A model generated the notes under the pieces. That model made no database searches. It saw only the letters and a program-made list of their open reading frames with translations, and was not told the DNA's origin. 64,000 nt of DNA, from contig NZ_PPTG01000045.1 of the NCBI RefSeq assembly GCF_002954245.1, forward strand, positions 19,379-83,378, written 5' to 3'. The first letter of the stretch is position 1. Each line of letters begins with the position of its first letter. This document shows positions 9,422 through 18,843 of the stretch, in pieces. The position numbers and the translations under genes were made by a program. The DNA comes from Cryobacterium aureum. Lineage in GTDB: Bacteria > Actinomycetota > Actinomycetes > Actinomycetales > Microbacteriaceae.

Positions 9422-11133
9422 CGGTGACCGCCGATTCGTTGCTCGCTGGCCTCGACGAGCAGCAGCGGATCGCCGCCGAAGCGCTGATCGGCCCGGTCTG
9501 CATGCTCGCAGGGGCCGGTACCGGCAAGACCCGCGCCATCACCCACCGCATCGCCCTCGGTGTGCTGACCGGCGCCTACGCCCCCAACCGAGTCATGGCG
9601 CTCGCCTTCACGAGCCGCTCGGCCGCCGAACTTCGCGGTCGTCTGCGGCAGCTCGGTGCCGGGGGAGTGGCCGCGCGCACCTTCCACGCAGCCGCGCTGT
9701 CCCAACTGAACTACTTCTGGCCACACGTCGTCGGCGGTCAGGCACCGCGCATCCTCGACGGCAAGGGACGCATTCTCGGCCACGCCGCGGAGGCACTGCA
9801 CCTTAAAATTGATACGGCCACCCTGCGCGATCTCGCCGCCGAGGTGGAATGGCGCAAAACGTCGGGCCTCAGCATCGAGCAGTACGCGGCCGGCATCGCC
9901 CGCCGCAGCCTGCCCGGTCGGCTTTCCGTTGACCAGGTGGTCTCCCTGCAGCAGACCTACGAGAAGCTCAAGGACGATCGCAAACAGATCGACTTCGAAG
10001 ACGTGCTGCTCGCCATGGCCGGAATGATCGAGGCGGAACCGTCGGTGGCGCTGCAGGTGCGTGAGCAGTACCGTTTCTTCGTCGTCGACGAATACCAGGA
10101 CGTCTCCCCGCTTCAGCACGACCTGCTCGCGCTCTGGCTCGGCGACCGCCGCGACCTCTGCGTCGTCGGCGACGCCAGCCAGACCATCTACTCCTTCGCC
10201 GGGGCCCGCAGCGACTACCTGCTCGACTTTCCCAAACACTACGAAGACGCCACAGTGGTGCGACTCGAGCAGAACTACCGGTCGACCGCGCCGATTGTGG
10301 CCACCGCCAACCAGCTCATGCGCGGCCGTTCCGGCGCGCTGACCCTGCACGCCGCACAGTCCGACATCGGCCCCGATCCCTCGGTGCGCGGCTATGCCTC
10401 CGATATGGCCGAGGCGCGCGGTGTCGCCGAGCAGATTCTGCAGCTCATCGGCACCGGCACCAAACCCGAAGACGTGGCCGTTTTGTTCCGGGTCAACGTG
10501 CAGGCAGCGCTGCTCGAAACCGCGCTCACCGAGGTGGGCGTGAGCTACCAGATTCGCGGGGCGAAACGGTTCTTCGACCTGCCGGAGGTGAAGCAGGCGG
10601 TGATGAGCCTGCGGGCGGCATCCGTTTCCATCGTCGGGGAACCGCTGTTCAAGTCGGTCAGCGACGTGCTTCGTTCGCTCGGCTGGAGCCAGAGCGCCCC
10701 GGAGACGCGCGGCGCGGTGCAGGCTCGGTGGGAATCGCTCAATGCTCTGATGGGGCTGGTCGACCAGGCCGCCCCTAAAACCACGTTTCGCCAGTTCACC
10801 GACGAGCTGATGGAGCGCCAGGCCGGCCAGCACGAACCGACCGTGTCGGCGGTGACGCTCGCCACCATGCACTCGGCCAAGGGCCTGGAGTGGGACGTCG
10901 TATTCGTGGTCGGGCTGAGCGAAGGTCTCGTGCCAATCAGCTATGCCAGCACATTCGACCAGATCGATGAGGAACGTCGACTGCTCTACGTCGGCATCAC
11001 GCGGGCCCGGCGCCGACTCGCGCTCAGCTGGTCGTCCTCGGGTGTGCAGGCTCGCGCGCCTCGGGAACGGTCTCGTTTTCTGCAAGAGCTTGGCAGCCGC
11101 ACCGCTCATGGAGCCGGTGCTCGCTCCGCGTGA
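9418..11133 (+). CDS. uvrD2: UvrD2-like superfamily 1 DNA helicase, short form
   Basis: A 571-residue SF1A helicase: Walker A AGAGTGKT (31-38), motif II VVDEYQDVSPLQ, motif III GDASQTIYSFAGA, motif IV QNYRST, motif V TMHSAKGLEWD and motif VI ERRLLYVGITRARRR. It translocates 3'-5' on ssDNA by family knowledge. Mycobacterial UvrD2 is about 700 residues and carries an HRDC domain and a tetracysteine element; this protein stops about 40 residues after motif VI and has neither. The GTG start at 9418 overlaps the nudC stop by 4 bp, so the two are translationally coupled. The last 110 bp overlap the convergent gene on the minus strand. Confidence 0.88.
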   Translation: MTVTADSLLAGLDEQQRIAAEALIGPVCMLAGAGTGKTRAITHRIALGVLTGAYAPNRVMALAFTSRSAAELRGRLRQLGAGGVAARTFHAAALSQLNYFWPHVVGGQAPRILDGKGRILGHAAEALHLKIDTATLRDLAAEVEWRKTSGLSIEQYAAGIARRSLPGRLSVDQVVSLQQTYEKLKDDRKQIDFEDVLLAMAGMIEAEPSVALQVREQYRFFVVDEYQDVSPLQHDLLALWLGDRRDLCVVGDASQTIYSFAGARSDYLLDFPKHYEDATVVRLEQNYRSTAPIVATANQLMRGRSGALTLHAAQSDIGPDPSVRGYASDMAEARGVAEQILQLIGTGTKPEDVAVLFRVNVQAALLETALTEVGVSYQIRGAKRFFDLPEVKQAVMSLRAASVSIVGEPLFKSVSDVLRSLGWSQSAPETRGAVQARWESLNALMGLVDQAAPKTTFRQFTDELMERQAGQHEPTVSAVTLATMHSAKGLEWDVVFVVGLSEGLVPISYASTFDQIDEERRLLYVGITRARRRLALSWSSSGVQARAPRERSRFLQELGSRTAHGAGARSA

Positions 11134-11869
11134 CGGTGCCGGTGACGGCGTCGATGCGCAAGGACCGGGCGAACACCGCTGACTGACCCGTCTCCAGGCG
11201 ATCCTGTACGAGCCCGGCCACTCGGGCCGCCACCTCAAAGCTCAGCCTGGGCGTTTCACTCGGGGCCTGCCGCGGGGCCAGCTGGCAGGCCATGGCGGGC
11301 CAGGCCGGATCACTGTCGACGTGTGCCAGTTCCAGGCAGGTCAGGCAGGGCCCCTGGCCCGGTTCGACCAGTGGTCCGACCCGCGCTGCGCTGTCGCTGA
11401 ACACCACCGGCAGGTGGGGAATATCACGGCGCAGCCAGTGCCCGTGACGCTCGGGTGAGAAAACGTACTGCCCGACCAGCACGGCCAGGTCGGGTTCGTT
11501 GCCGGGCAGCGGATCCTCGATGCCGAGGTTGGCCAGCAGGGTGCGCACGCGAAAAGCTGTCGGTCCAACGCCGTCAACGAGCACCGTGCGGGGCAGCGGC
11601 GTGACCGGCGTTGGCGCATCGTCCGGCACGTACAGCAGCGCAGGCGCGAGCAATTCGAGTAGGTGCGTCACCTCCGCAGCGGATGCCCCGGCCAGCGTTC
11701 CCAGCAGCATCGCACCAGATCGATGCACTCCCGCAGCGAGGGCCGACAGCACTGCTTCGTGGGCGAGGGTGAGCCCGTCGATCGTGACGATGGCGTGGTC
11801 GACGCCGAGTTGGACGCAATCCGGTGTGCGCCACACCAGGGGGTATCGAGGATTCAGTCGAAGGGCCAT
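11024..11869 (-). CDS. Rv3196-like cyclodehydratase/E1-related protein (function unknown)
   Basis: A 281-residue protein similar in layout to M. tuberculosis Rv3196 and to proteins annotated as TOMM cyclodehydratase (ocin-ThiF-like) partners. The N-terminal part (LRLNPRYPLVWRTPDCVQLG) resembles the leader-binding domain of those proteins. The middle is a Rossmann-like segment (PRTVLVDGVGPTAFRVRTLL). The C-terminal half holds CLTCLE and CGCQ, four cysteines that would form the structural zinc site of E1-like folds. No YcaO, dehydrogenase or precursor peptide is adjacent, so azole formation cannot be claimed. The ATG at 11869 replaces a longer upstream start. The CxC motif lies inside the 110-bp overlap with the helicase gene. 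Confidence 0.65.
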   Translation of the reverse strand: MALRLNPRYPLVWRTPDCVQLGVDHAIVTIDGLTLAHEAVLSALAAGVHRSGAMLLGTLAGASAAEVTHLLELLAPALLYVPDDAPTPVTPLPRTVLVDGVGPTAFRVRTLLANLGIEDPLPGNEPDLAVLVGQYVFSPERHGHWLRRDIPHLPVVFSDSAARVGPLVEPGQGPCLTCLELAHVDSDPAWPAMACQLAPRQAPSETPRLSFEVAARVAGLVQDRLETGQSAVFARSLRIDAVTGTVTRSEHRLHERCGCQALAENETVPEAREPAHPRTTS

Positions 11870-12010
11870 GCCGACATGATGACGCACATGTCGCAAACTC
11901 GAAAAAGTTATGCACAGGCACGCACAGAGTTGCGGGCGCGGCCACGCTCGAACATTGGGATTCGAACATGTCCGCGGCCCGCACCTCAGCGCAGATCGTG
12001 GCGCGGTGAC

Positions 12011-13072
12011 TTAGTAGCGGATGACGACACGACCGTCGATCTTGCCGTGCTTCATCTCCCCGAGTATTTCGTTGACTTCGTCGATGCGGCGTTCGGAGAC
12101 CGTGGGATGGATCTGGCCGCGGGCGTAGAACTGCAGGGCTTCTTCCATGTCCTGGCGGGTGCCCACAATGGAGCCGCGGATGGTGAGGCCCTTGAGCACG
12201 ATGTCGAAGATCGGGGCTGGGAAGTCTCCCGGCGGCAGGCCGTTGAAGACGATGGTGCCGCCACGACGGGTCATGCCGATGGCTTGGCCGAAGGCGGCAG
12301 GGTGAACCGCCGTTACGAGTACGCCGTGCACTCCGCCGGTGGCTTTCTGAATGGCGGCGACCGGGTCGCCGTCGAGGGCATTGATTACGAGTTCGGCGCC
12401 GTGCTTGCGGGCGAGCGCGAGCTTATCGTCGGCGATGTCGACGGCGGCAACGCGCAGGCCCATCGCCTTGGCATACTGCACGGCGATGTGACCGAGACCG
12501 CCGATGCCGGAGATGACGACCCACTGGCCCGGACGGGCCTCGGTCATCTTCAGACCCTTGTAGACGGTGACGCCGGCGCACAGCACCGGGGCGATTTCGA
12601 CCGGGTCGGCGCCGTGGGGAATGCGCACGGCGAAGCGGGAGTCGACGAGCATATACTGCCCGAACGAACCGTCCACGCTGTAGCCGCCGTTCTGCTGGGC
12701 TTCGCACAGGGTTTCCCAACCGGTACGGCAGTACTGGCAGCTGCCACAGGCGCTCCACAGCCAGGCGTTGCCGACGAGGTCGCCGATTGCAAGGTCATCG
12801 ACGCCGTCGCCGAGCGCGACAACTTCACCGATACCCTCGTGGCCGGGAATGAACGGCGGGCTCGGCTTGACCGGCCAGTCGCCCTCCACAGCGTGCAGGT
12901 CGGTGTGGCAGACACCGCTGCTGATCAGCTTGACCAGGGCCTGGCCGGGGCCGGGCGTTGGTACCGGTACCTCATCGATGGTGAGGTTCTGGCCGAACTC
13001 GTGCACGACGGCCGCGTGCATGGTCGTGGGCACCCGGGTGGATTTTTTCGTATCGCTCGCGGTAATCGTCAT
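12011..13072 (-). CDS. adhP: Zinc-dependent alcohol dehydrogenase, AdhP type
   Basis: A 353-residue medium-chain dehydrogenase that interconverts primary alcohols and aldehydes with NAD(H). Catalytic zinc ligands are visible in GVCHTDLH and GHEGIGEV. The structural-zinc loop is CGSCQYCRTGWETLC. The nucleotide-binding turn is GIGGLGHIAVQYAKAMG, followed by VDIADDK, whose acidic residue fits NAD preference. Start: a TTG six bases upstream is possible, but the ATG at 13072 has AAGGAG 7 bp in front of it. It is transcribed alone between two conserved-block genes and looks like an insertion into that block. Confidence 0.93.
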   Translation of the reverse strand: MTITASDTKKSTRVPTTMHAAVVHEFGQNLTIDEVPVPTPGPGQALVKLISSGVCHTDLHAVEGDWPVKPSPPFIPGHEGIGEVVALGDGVDDLAIGDLVGNAWLWSACGSCQYCRTGWETLCEAQQNGGYSVDGSFGQYMLVDSRFAVRIPHGADPVEIAPVLCAGVTVYKGLKMTEARPGQWVVISGIGGLGHIAVQYAKAMGLRVAAVDIADDKLALARKHGAELVINALDGDPVAAIQKATGGVHGVLVTAVHPAAFGQAIGMTRRGGTIVFNGLPPGDFPAPIFDIVLKGLTIRGSIVGTRQDMEEALQFYARGQIHPTVSERRIDEVNEILGEMKHGKIDGRVVIRY

Positions 13073-13163
13073 TGCCAAACTCCTTCGTTTGGGACATTTC
13101 GTCCGTTGAACGACGGTAGATCAGCAAAGGTTGCGGCAACGTTGCGGGGTAGAGTGCGAGAAA

Positions 13164-14531
13164 CTATTCCTCGTGCGGGCGCTCGGCACCGTCATCGCGC
13201 AGCAGGTCTTCGAGGGCCTGGTCGATGTCGTCGAGAACTTCGGGCTCGCCGCGAGCCGCACTCGTGAGGCGAGCAATGAGCTGTTGGGGATCGTCTATGT
13301 CCTGCTCGGTGGGCAGCAGGTCAGGGTGCGACCAGAGTGCGTCGCGCACTTCGTTACCCACGGCATCCGTCACGGCTTGCCACATCGCTGCGGCCTCCCG
13401 CAGTCGGCGCGGGCGCAGCTCGAGACCGACCAAGGTTGCGAACGCGGATTCGGCCGGGCCACCGGAGGCCCGGCGGCGCTTGACCGTCTCGGCGATGGCA
13501 TCCGCTTTGGGCAGCCGAACTGTGGCGCGCGCGGTGACGACGTCGACCCAGCCTTCGACCAGGGCGAGCATCGTTTCGAGGCGGGACAGGGCCGAAATCT
13601 GCGACTCGGACTTCTGCTGTATCAGCGAGCCGTCCACCATGGCCTGGCGCAGGTCTTCCGGGTTCGACGGATCGAAGCTTCCGGCCAGGTCTTCGAGCCG
13701 GCTGGAGTCGATACTGATTCCGCGCGCGTAGGCGGTGACTGCGCTGGTCAGGTGCAGGCGCAGCCAACGGGCGTGACGAAACAGTCGGGCGTGGGCGATC
13801 TCGCGCACGGCCAGGTAGATCTGCACCTGGTCGGTCGGAACGTCGAGGCCGGTGCCGAAGTCGGCAACGTTCTGGGGGAGTAGGGCGGCCTGCTGCTCGC
13901 CGAGCAGCGGAATGCCGACGTCGCCGCCGCTGACGACCTCGCTGGCCAGCTGACCGACGACCTGGCCGAGCTGCATCGCGAACAGGGTTCCGCCAATGCT
14001 GCGCACCAGTTGGCTCGCGTTGGCGACCATGCCCTGCATCTCTTCGGGTACCTGTTCGGCGAACACCCGGGTGAGCGAATCGGAGATGCTCGTGGCGACG
14101 GGTTCGGCCAGCTGGGTCCAGAGCGGCATGGTCGCGGTGACCCATTCGCGGCGGGTCATCAGGCGTGGTTCAACGGTCAGTTCGGCCACGGAGATGACGT
14201 CATCGAGCCAGAGCGCCGCAATGTGAAAGGCCTGGCGCAACTGGGTCTGCTGCTCATCGGTCGCCGTGAGCTGGCCGTTGGACGCTCGCTGCTGGCCCTG
14301 GGTGAGTGCAATCTGCCAGTCCACGCCGGTGCCCTGAGAGTTCATGGCACCCTGGAGCTGTTGCATGAGGGCGGCCACGCTGGCCGGGTCATTGGGTAGG
14401 CCGGCCGCGCCGGCGAGCTGGCTCGGGTCGATGCCGCTCTTGCCGCTCAGAATGTCGCGCAGCATGTCACGAAACTCGTCGCTCGGCTCGTTCGGGTTCT
14501 GGTCGTTCGGGGGTAGGGAGTCGTCGGCCAC
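13164..14531 (-). CDS. Zincin-family (DUF2342/Rv3195-like) putative metalloprotease
   Basis: A 455-residue protein of the zincin_2 (DUF2342) family, annotated as zinc-dependent metalloprotease; M. tuberculosis Rv3195 is the syntenic counterpart. The N-terminal 70 residues are low-complexity (Pro/Asn/Asp/Gln). The putative active-site helix reads VREIAHARLFRHARWL, and ALVEGWVD further on supplies a possible third ligand (Glu). The first residue of the canonical HExxH is Arg here, so zinc binding and proteolysis are uncertain. It is divergent from the PDZ-Lon protease gene with 144 bp between them, as in mycobacteria (Rv3195/Rv3194c). Confidence 0.82.
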   Translation of the reverse strand: MADDSLPPNDQNPNEPSDEFRDMLRDILSGKSGIDPSQLAGAAGLPNDPASVAALMQQLQGAMNSQGTGVDWQIALTQGQQRASNGQLTATDEQQTQLRQAFHIAALWLDDVISVAELTVEPRLMTRREWVTATMPLWTQLAEPVATSISDSLTRVFAEQVPEEMQGMVANASQLVRSIGGTLFAMQLGQVVGQLASEVVSGGDVGIPLLGEQQAALLPQNVADFGTGLDVPTDQVQIYLAVREIAHARLFRHARWLRLHLTSAVTAYARGISIDSSRLEDLAGSFDPSNPEDLRQAMVDGSLIQQKSESQISALSRLETMLALVEGWVDVVTARATVRLPKADAIAETVKRRRASGGPAESAFATLVGLELRPRRLREAAAMWQAVTDAVGNEVRDALWSHPDLLPTEQDIDDPQQLIARLTSAARGEPEVLDDIDQALEDLLRDDGAERPHEE

Positions 14532-14675
14532 TTCAGGCCCCTCTCAGTTGCATACTTCTACGCTAGTGCGAGTAGCCCGCTTGGGGCTGGGAAATATCCT
14601 AGGCTGAAGGGCTTGCTGTGCGCCCGTCGCGAACACGACCCGTAACCAGGCCAGAACCAACACGGAAGGAGCACG

Positions 14676-15776
14676 GTGGCTCTCTTCACCGATGACTCAC
14701 CGGCACTCGCCAGTGCACGGCGCCGTCGCCCATCGATCGGCTGGATGGCGCTGTTGATCGCCCTCGTTGCCGGGGTGATCCTGGGCATTATGCCGGCCCC
14801 CTACGTCATCGAGAAGCCCGGCCCGGTCTATAACACTCTGGGCTCGGCCACCTACGACGACGTCGAGACGGCACTCATCACCATCCCTGACGAGACGGTC
14901 TACCCGACCAAGGGTACCCTCGACCTGCTCACCGTGTCATTGCTCGGCAACCGGGAGAACCGCCCGAGCTGGCTCACGGTGGTCGGCGCCTGGCTCGACC
15001 CGAGCGAGGCCGTACTGCCCATTGACCAGGTCTTTCCCGAGAACATCAGTACCGAGCAGCGCGATGCGCGTTCCAGTGCCGACATGATCAATTCTCAACA
15101 GGATGCCATTGCCGCCGCTCTCACGCACCTCGGCTACGACTACCCCACGACGGTTTCAGTGGTGAGCCTGCCCGACGGTTCGCCGGCCGCGCGGGTCATC
15201 GAAGGTGAGGATCAGATCACCGCGGTGAACGGCACACCGGTGGCCAATGTCGCCGAACTTCGCGCTGCGCTGCAGGTCAACGGCGCTGATAACGCGGCGA
15301 GCATCGACATCGTGCGCGGTGGCGTCGCCCAAACCGTCTCGGTCACGCCGATCGACAACGACGGAACGATTGTCGCCGGAGTCAACGTGTCGGTCGCCTA
15401 CGACTTTCCGTTCGAGGTGCAGATTCAACTCGACAAGGTCGGCGGCCCCAGCGCCGGCATGATGTTCGCGCTCGGCATCATCGACAAGCTCACCCCCGGG
15501 CAGTTGCAGGGCGGCGAAAACGTGGCCGGAACCGGAACCATTGATCAGTCCGGCGAGGTAGGCCCGATCGGCGGCATCCAGCAGAAACTGCACGGCGCGC
15601 TTGAGAGTGGGGCAACCTGGTTCCTGGCTCCCGCCGACAACTGCGACGAGGTGACCGGCAATATCCCCGATGGTCTGACCGTATTCTCGGTTTCGACACT
15701 CGATCAGGCGCTCACGGCCCTCGATGGAATCAAAACGGGCGACACGAGCAACCTGCCCACCTGCCCGGTTAAATAG
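14676..15776 (+). CDS. Membrane-anchored PDZ / Lon-like (S16) serine protease, YlbL family
   Basis: A 366-residue protein from a GTG start with ACGGAAGGAG just upstream. One membrane segment (about residues 24-42, MALLIALVAGVILGIM) anchors it; a PDZ domain follows (about 150-230), then a Lon-type peptidase domain. The catalytic Ser259 is in GGPSAGMMFAL and Lys304 in IGGIQQKL, the Ser-Lys dyad of family S16. There is no ATPase, as is normal for this family. M. tuberculosis Rv3194c is the syntenic homologue. Downstream lies the UPF0182 gene on the same strand after a 133-bp gap. Confidence 0.9.
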   Translation: MALFTDDSPALASARRRRPSIGWMALLIALVAGVILGIMPAPYVIEKPGPVYNTLGSATYDDVETALITIPDETVYPTKGTLDLLTVSLLGNRENRPSWLTVVGAWLDPSEAVLPIDQVFPENISTEQRDARSSADMINSQQDAIAAALTHLGYDYPTTVSVVSLPDGSPAARVIEGEDQITAVNGTPVANVAELRAALQVNGADNAASIDIVRGGVAQTVSVTPIDNDGTIVAGVNVSVAYDFPFEVQIQLDKVGGPSAGMMFALGIIDKLTPGQLQGGENVAGTGTIDQSGEVGPIGGIQQKLHGALESGATWFLAPADNCDEVTGNIPDGLTVFSVSTLDQALTALDGIKTGDTSNLPTCPVK

Positions 15777-15909
15777 CCTGACCGGGTAGTCCTCTGAATG
15801 AGTGGTAGTGATGACTCTCTCAGGGGCGCTTAAGTAAGATGGAGGCTGACCCTGATCATGTAGTCAATGATCACCCTGTACCCAACGACTGAGCGCAAGA
15901 GGCCAATTC

Positions 15910-18825
15910 GTGAGTTCATCAGCAGCCGACAACGCCCCACGGCGCAGCCGAGCCCCGCTAGCAATTACCGCAGCAATTATCGCGGGGTTGGTGATCCTGT
16001 TCTTTATCTTCGCCGGACTGTATACCGATGTCTTATGGTTCGACCAACTCGGGTTCCTCAATGTGCTGACCACCCAGTGGATCGCCGGCACCGTGCTGTT
16101 CCTGATCGGGTTCGTCGCCATGGCCGTGCCGGTCTGGGTGAGCATCCAGCTGGCCTACCGCCTGCGCCCGGTGTACGCGAAGCTCAACTCGCAGCTCGAT
16201 CGCTACCAGCAGGTCATTGAGCCGCTGCGTCGCCTCGCCATGTACGGCATCCCAGCCCTTCTCGGTCTCTTCGCTGGTGTGGCCGCCGCGACTCGCTGGC
16301 AAACCGTGCTCATGTGGCTCAACCGCACCGAGACCGGCCGCGTTGACCCACAGTTCGGCTTTGACATCTCCTTCTACCTGATGGATCTGCCGTTTTACCA
16401 GGCCGTGCTCGCCTTCGCATCCGCTGTCGTACTCATCTCCGCCCTCGTCACGGTCGCGACCAGCTACCTGTACGGGTCCATCCGGGTATCCGGCCGTGAG
16501 GTGCTCATCTCCAAGGCTGCCCGGGTACAGATCGCCGTCACGGCGGGTCTGTATCTGCTGTTGCAGGCCGTGAGCATCTGGTTCGACCAGTACTCCACCC
16601 TGACCAACCAGGGTTCGCTCATCACCGGCGCCGGCTACACCGACGTGAACGCCACCATCCCCGGCCGAGCCATCCTTGCCGGTATCGCCGCCGTCGTCGC
16701 CCTGCTCTTCATTCTCACGGCCATCATCGGCCGCTGGCGCCTGCCGGTCATCGGCACCGCACTGCTCATCGTGTCGAGCCTGCTGATCGGCTCGCTCTAC
16801 CCCTGGGTCGTCGAGCGTTTCCAGGTGGAGCCGAACGCGAAGGCGCTTGAAGCCGAATATATCGACCGCAATATCGATCTCACCCGGGACGCCTACGGCG
16901 TCTCGAACATCGAGGAGATTCCGTACAACGCGAAGACCACGGCCGAGCCGGGCGCCCTTCGCGCGGACGCCGCGACGACTGCAAACATCCGTATTCTCGA
17001 CCCGGCCCTGGTCAGTGACTCATTTCGTCAGCTCGAACAGTTCCGCCAGTACTACCAGTTCCCGGACAACTTGAACGTCGACCGCTACATGATCGACGGA
17101 GTGTCTCAGGACACCGTCGTTGCAGTGCGTGACCTCAACATCGATGGTCTCAACACCGGTAACACCTGGGTCAACTCGAAGACCGTCTACACCCACGGCT
17201 ACGGCGTGGTGGCCGCATACGGCAACCAGCGCTCGGTCGACGGCCAGCCCGTGTTCCTTGAATCGGGCATCCCCACGAGCGGTGCGCTCGGTGACTTCGA
17301 ACCGCGCATCTACTTTGGCGAGACCTCGCCCGTTTACTCCATCGTCGGTGACGAAGACGGCGCCGACCCGATCGAACTGGACTATCCGTCCGGCGAAGAG
17401 GGTGCCGGCCAGACCTACACGACGTTCTCCGGCGACGGCGGACCGAAGCTCGATAACGCGTTCAAAAAACTGATCTATGCGCTGAAGTTCCAGTCCGAGC
17501 AGATCTTCCTGGCCTCTTCGGTCAACGACCAGTCGGAGATTCTCTACGATCGGGACCCGGTCACCCGCGTGCAGAAAGTTGCGCCGTACCTGACGCTTGA
17601 CTCCGACGCCTACCCCTCCGTCGTCGACAACCGGGTCGTCTGGATCGTTGATGGGTACACGACCTCGGCGAACTACCCGTACTCAACGCCAGTGAGCCTG
17701 AGTGAGGCCATCGCCGACACGCAGACACCGCCGCAGCCGTACGCCCTCGACAGCATCAACTACATGCGCAACTCGGTCAAGGCCACCGTCGACGCCTACA
17801 GCGGCGAGGTCACCCTCTATGCTTGGGACGACGAAGAACCGCTGCTGCAGACCTGGCAAAAGATCTTCCCCTCGACTCTCAAGCCCATGAGCGATATGAG
17901 CGGCGACCTGATGAGCCACGTCCGCTACCCGGCCGACCTGTTCAAGGTACAGCGCGCCATCCTCGGCCAGTATCACGTGACCGACCCCGGGTCGTTCTAC
18001 TCCAAGGACGACGCCTGGATCTCGCCGAACGACCCGGACTCCCCGCCGACGGACCCCACGCTGCAGCCCCCTTACTACCTCACCATGCAGGTACCCGGAT
18101 CGGACAAGCCGTCGTTCTCGCTGTACTCGACCTTCCAGCCGGAAGCAACCGGTGAATCCAGCCGTAACGTGCTCTACGGTTACCTCGCCGTTGACGCCGA
18201 CGCCGGATCCGAAGACGGTGTGCGCGCCGACGGTTACGGTCAGCTGCGACTGCTCAACCTGCCCAAGGACGGCACCGTTCCCGGCCCCGGCCAGGTGCAG
18301 AACGTCTTCAACGCCGACCCGACAGTGTCGACCGAACTCAACCTGCTGCGGCAGGGGTCGTCCACCGTTCTCAACGGTAACCTGCTGACCCTCCCGGTTG
18401 GTGGCGGACTGCTCTACGTGCAGCCGGTCTACGTGAAGTCAACCGGCGAGACCAGCTACCCGCTGCTGCAGAAGGTGCTCGTGGCCTTCGGCGACCAGAT
18501 CGCGTTCGAAGACACCCTCGACGGTGCCCTCGACGTTCTGTTCGGCGGTGACTCGGGTGCGACGGCCGGTGATACGGCTGTGCCGGACACTGCTGCTTCA
18601 GGTGGTGCGACCGGTGAGACGCCGGCAGCAGGCACGGATGTGCCCACCGGCTCGACCGGCGATGCCGCAACGGATGCTGAACTCAAGTCGCTGCTCGCCG
18701 TCGCCAAGACCGCGCTCGCCGACAAGGCAGCCGCACTCGCCGCCGGCAACTTCGCCGACTACGGCACGGCAGACGCCAAGCTCTCCGAGACGATCGCGAG
18801 CATGCTCGCCCTGCTCGGCGAGTAG
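15910..18825 (+). CDS. UPF0182 family large membrane protein
   Basis: A 971-residue protein (Rv3193c-like). Seven hydrophobic helices fall in the first 300 residues (about 17-38, 56-77, 112-130, 160-185, 205-222, 255-273 and 280-302), followed by a large extracytoplasmic domain (about 310-890) with conserved-looking blocks such as LYPWVVERFQVEPN and ERPYI-like stretches (EAEYIDRNIDLTRDAYG). The C-terminal 80 residues are Ala/Thr/Gly/Asp-rich, probably disordered or wall-embedded. The family function is unknown. The GTG start at 15910 has AAGAGG 8 bp upstream. A 13-bp perfect hairpin follows the stop. Confidence 0.93.
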   Translation: MSSSAADNAPRRSRAPLAITAAIIAGLVILFFIFAGLYTDVLWFDQLGFLNVLTTQWIAGTVLFLIGFVAMAVPVWVSIQLAYRLRPVYAKLNSQLDRYQQVIEPLRRLAMYGIPALLGLFAGVAAATRWQTVLMWLNRTETGRVDPQFGFDISFYLMDLPFYQAVLAFASAVVLISALVTVATSYLYGSIRVSGREVLISKAARVQIAVTAGLYLLLQAVSIWFDQYSTLTNQGSLITGAGYTDVNATIPGRAILAGIAAVVALLFILTAIIGRWRLPVIGTALLIVSSLLIGSLYPWVVERFQVEPNAKALEAEYIDRNIDLTRDAYGVSNIEEIPYNAKTTAEPGALRADAATTANIRILDPALVSDSFRQLEQFRQYYQFPDNLNVDRYMIDGVSQDTVVAVRDLNIDGLNTGNTWVNSKTVYTHGYGVVAAYGNQRSVDGQPVFLESGIPTSGALGDFEPRIYFGETSPVYSIVGDEDGADPIELDYPSGEEGAGQTYTTFSGDGGPKLDNAFKKLIYALKFQSEQIFLASSVNDQSEILYDRDPVTRVQKVAPYLTLDSDAYPSVVDNRVVWIVDGYTTSANYPYSTPVSLSEAIADTQTPPQPYALDSINYMRNSVKATVDAYSGEVTLYAWDDEEPLLQTWQKIFPSTLKPMSDMSGDLMSHVRYPADLFKVQRAILGQYHVTDPGSFYSKDDAWISPNDPDSPPTDPTLQPPYYLTMQVPGSDKPSFSLYSTFQPEATGESSRNVLYGYLAVDADAGSEDGVRADGYGQLRLLNLPKDGTVPGPGQVQNVFNADPTVSTELNLLRQGSSTVLNGNLLTLPVGGGLLYVQPVYVKSTGETSYPLLQKVLVAFGDQIAFEDTLDGALDVLFGGDSGATAGDTAVPDTAASGGATGETPAAGTDVPTGSTGDAATDAELKSLLAVAKTALADKAAALAAGNFADYGTADAKLSETIASMLALLGE

Positions 18826-18843
18826 TCTGACCCGCACGACCAT

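Noticed and set aside
9163..11238. 691-codon minus-strand frame across nudC and uvrD2
   Set aside because: Covers two well-supported plus-strand genes; the translation is Gly/Arg/His-rich without domains.
11024..11869. Azole-peptide (TOMM) biosynthetic cluster
   Set aside because: No YcaO, dehydrogenase or precursor peptide nearby; position matches the housekeeping Rv3196 block.
11663..13267. 534-codon plus-strand frame over adhP
   Set aside because: It is antisense to adhP, which has complete zinc and cofactor motifs, and to the Rv3196-like gene.
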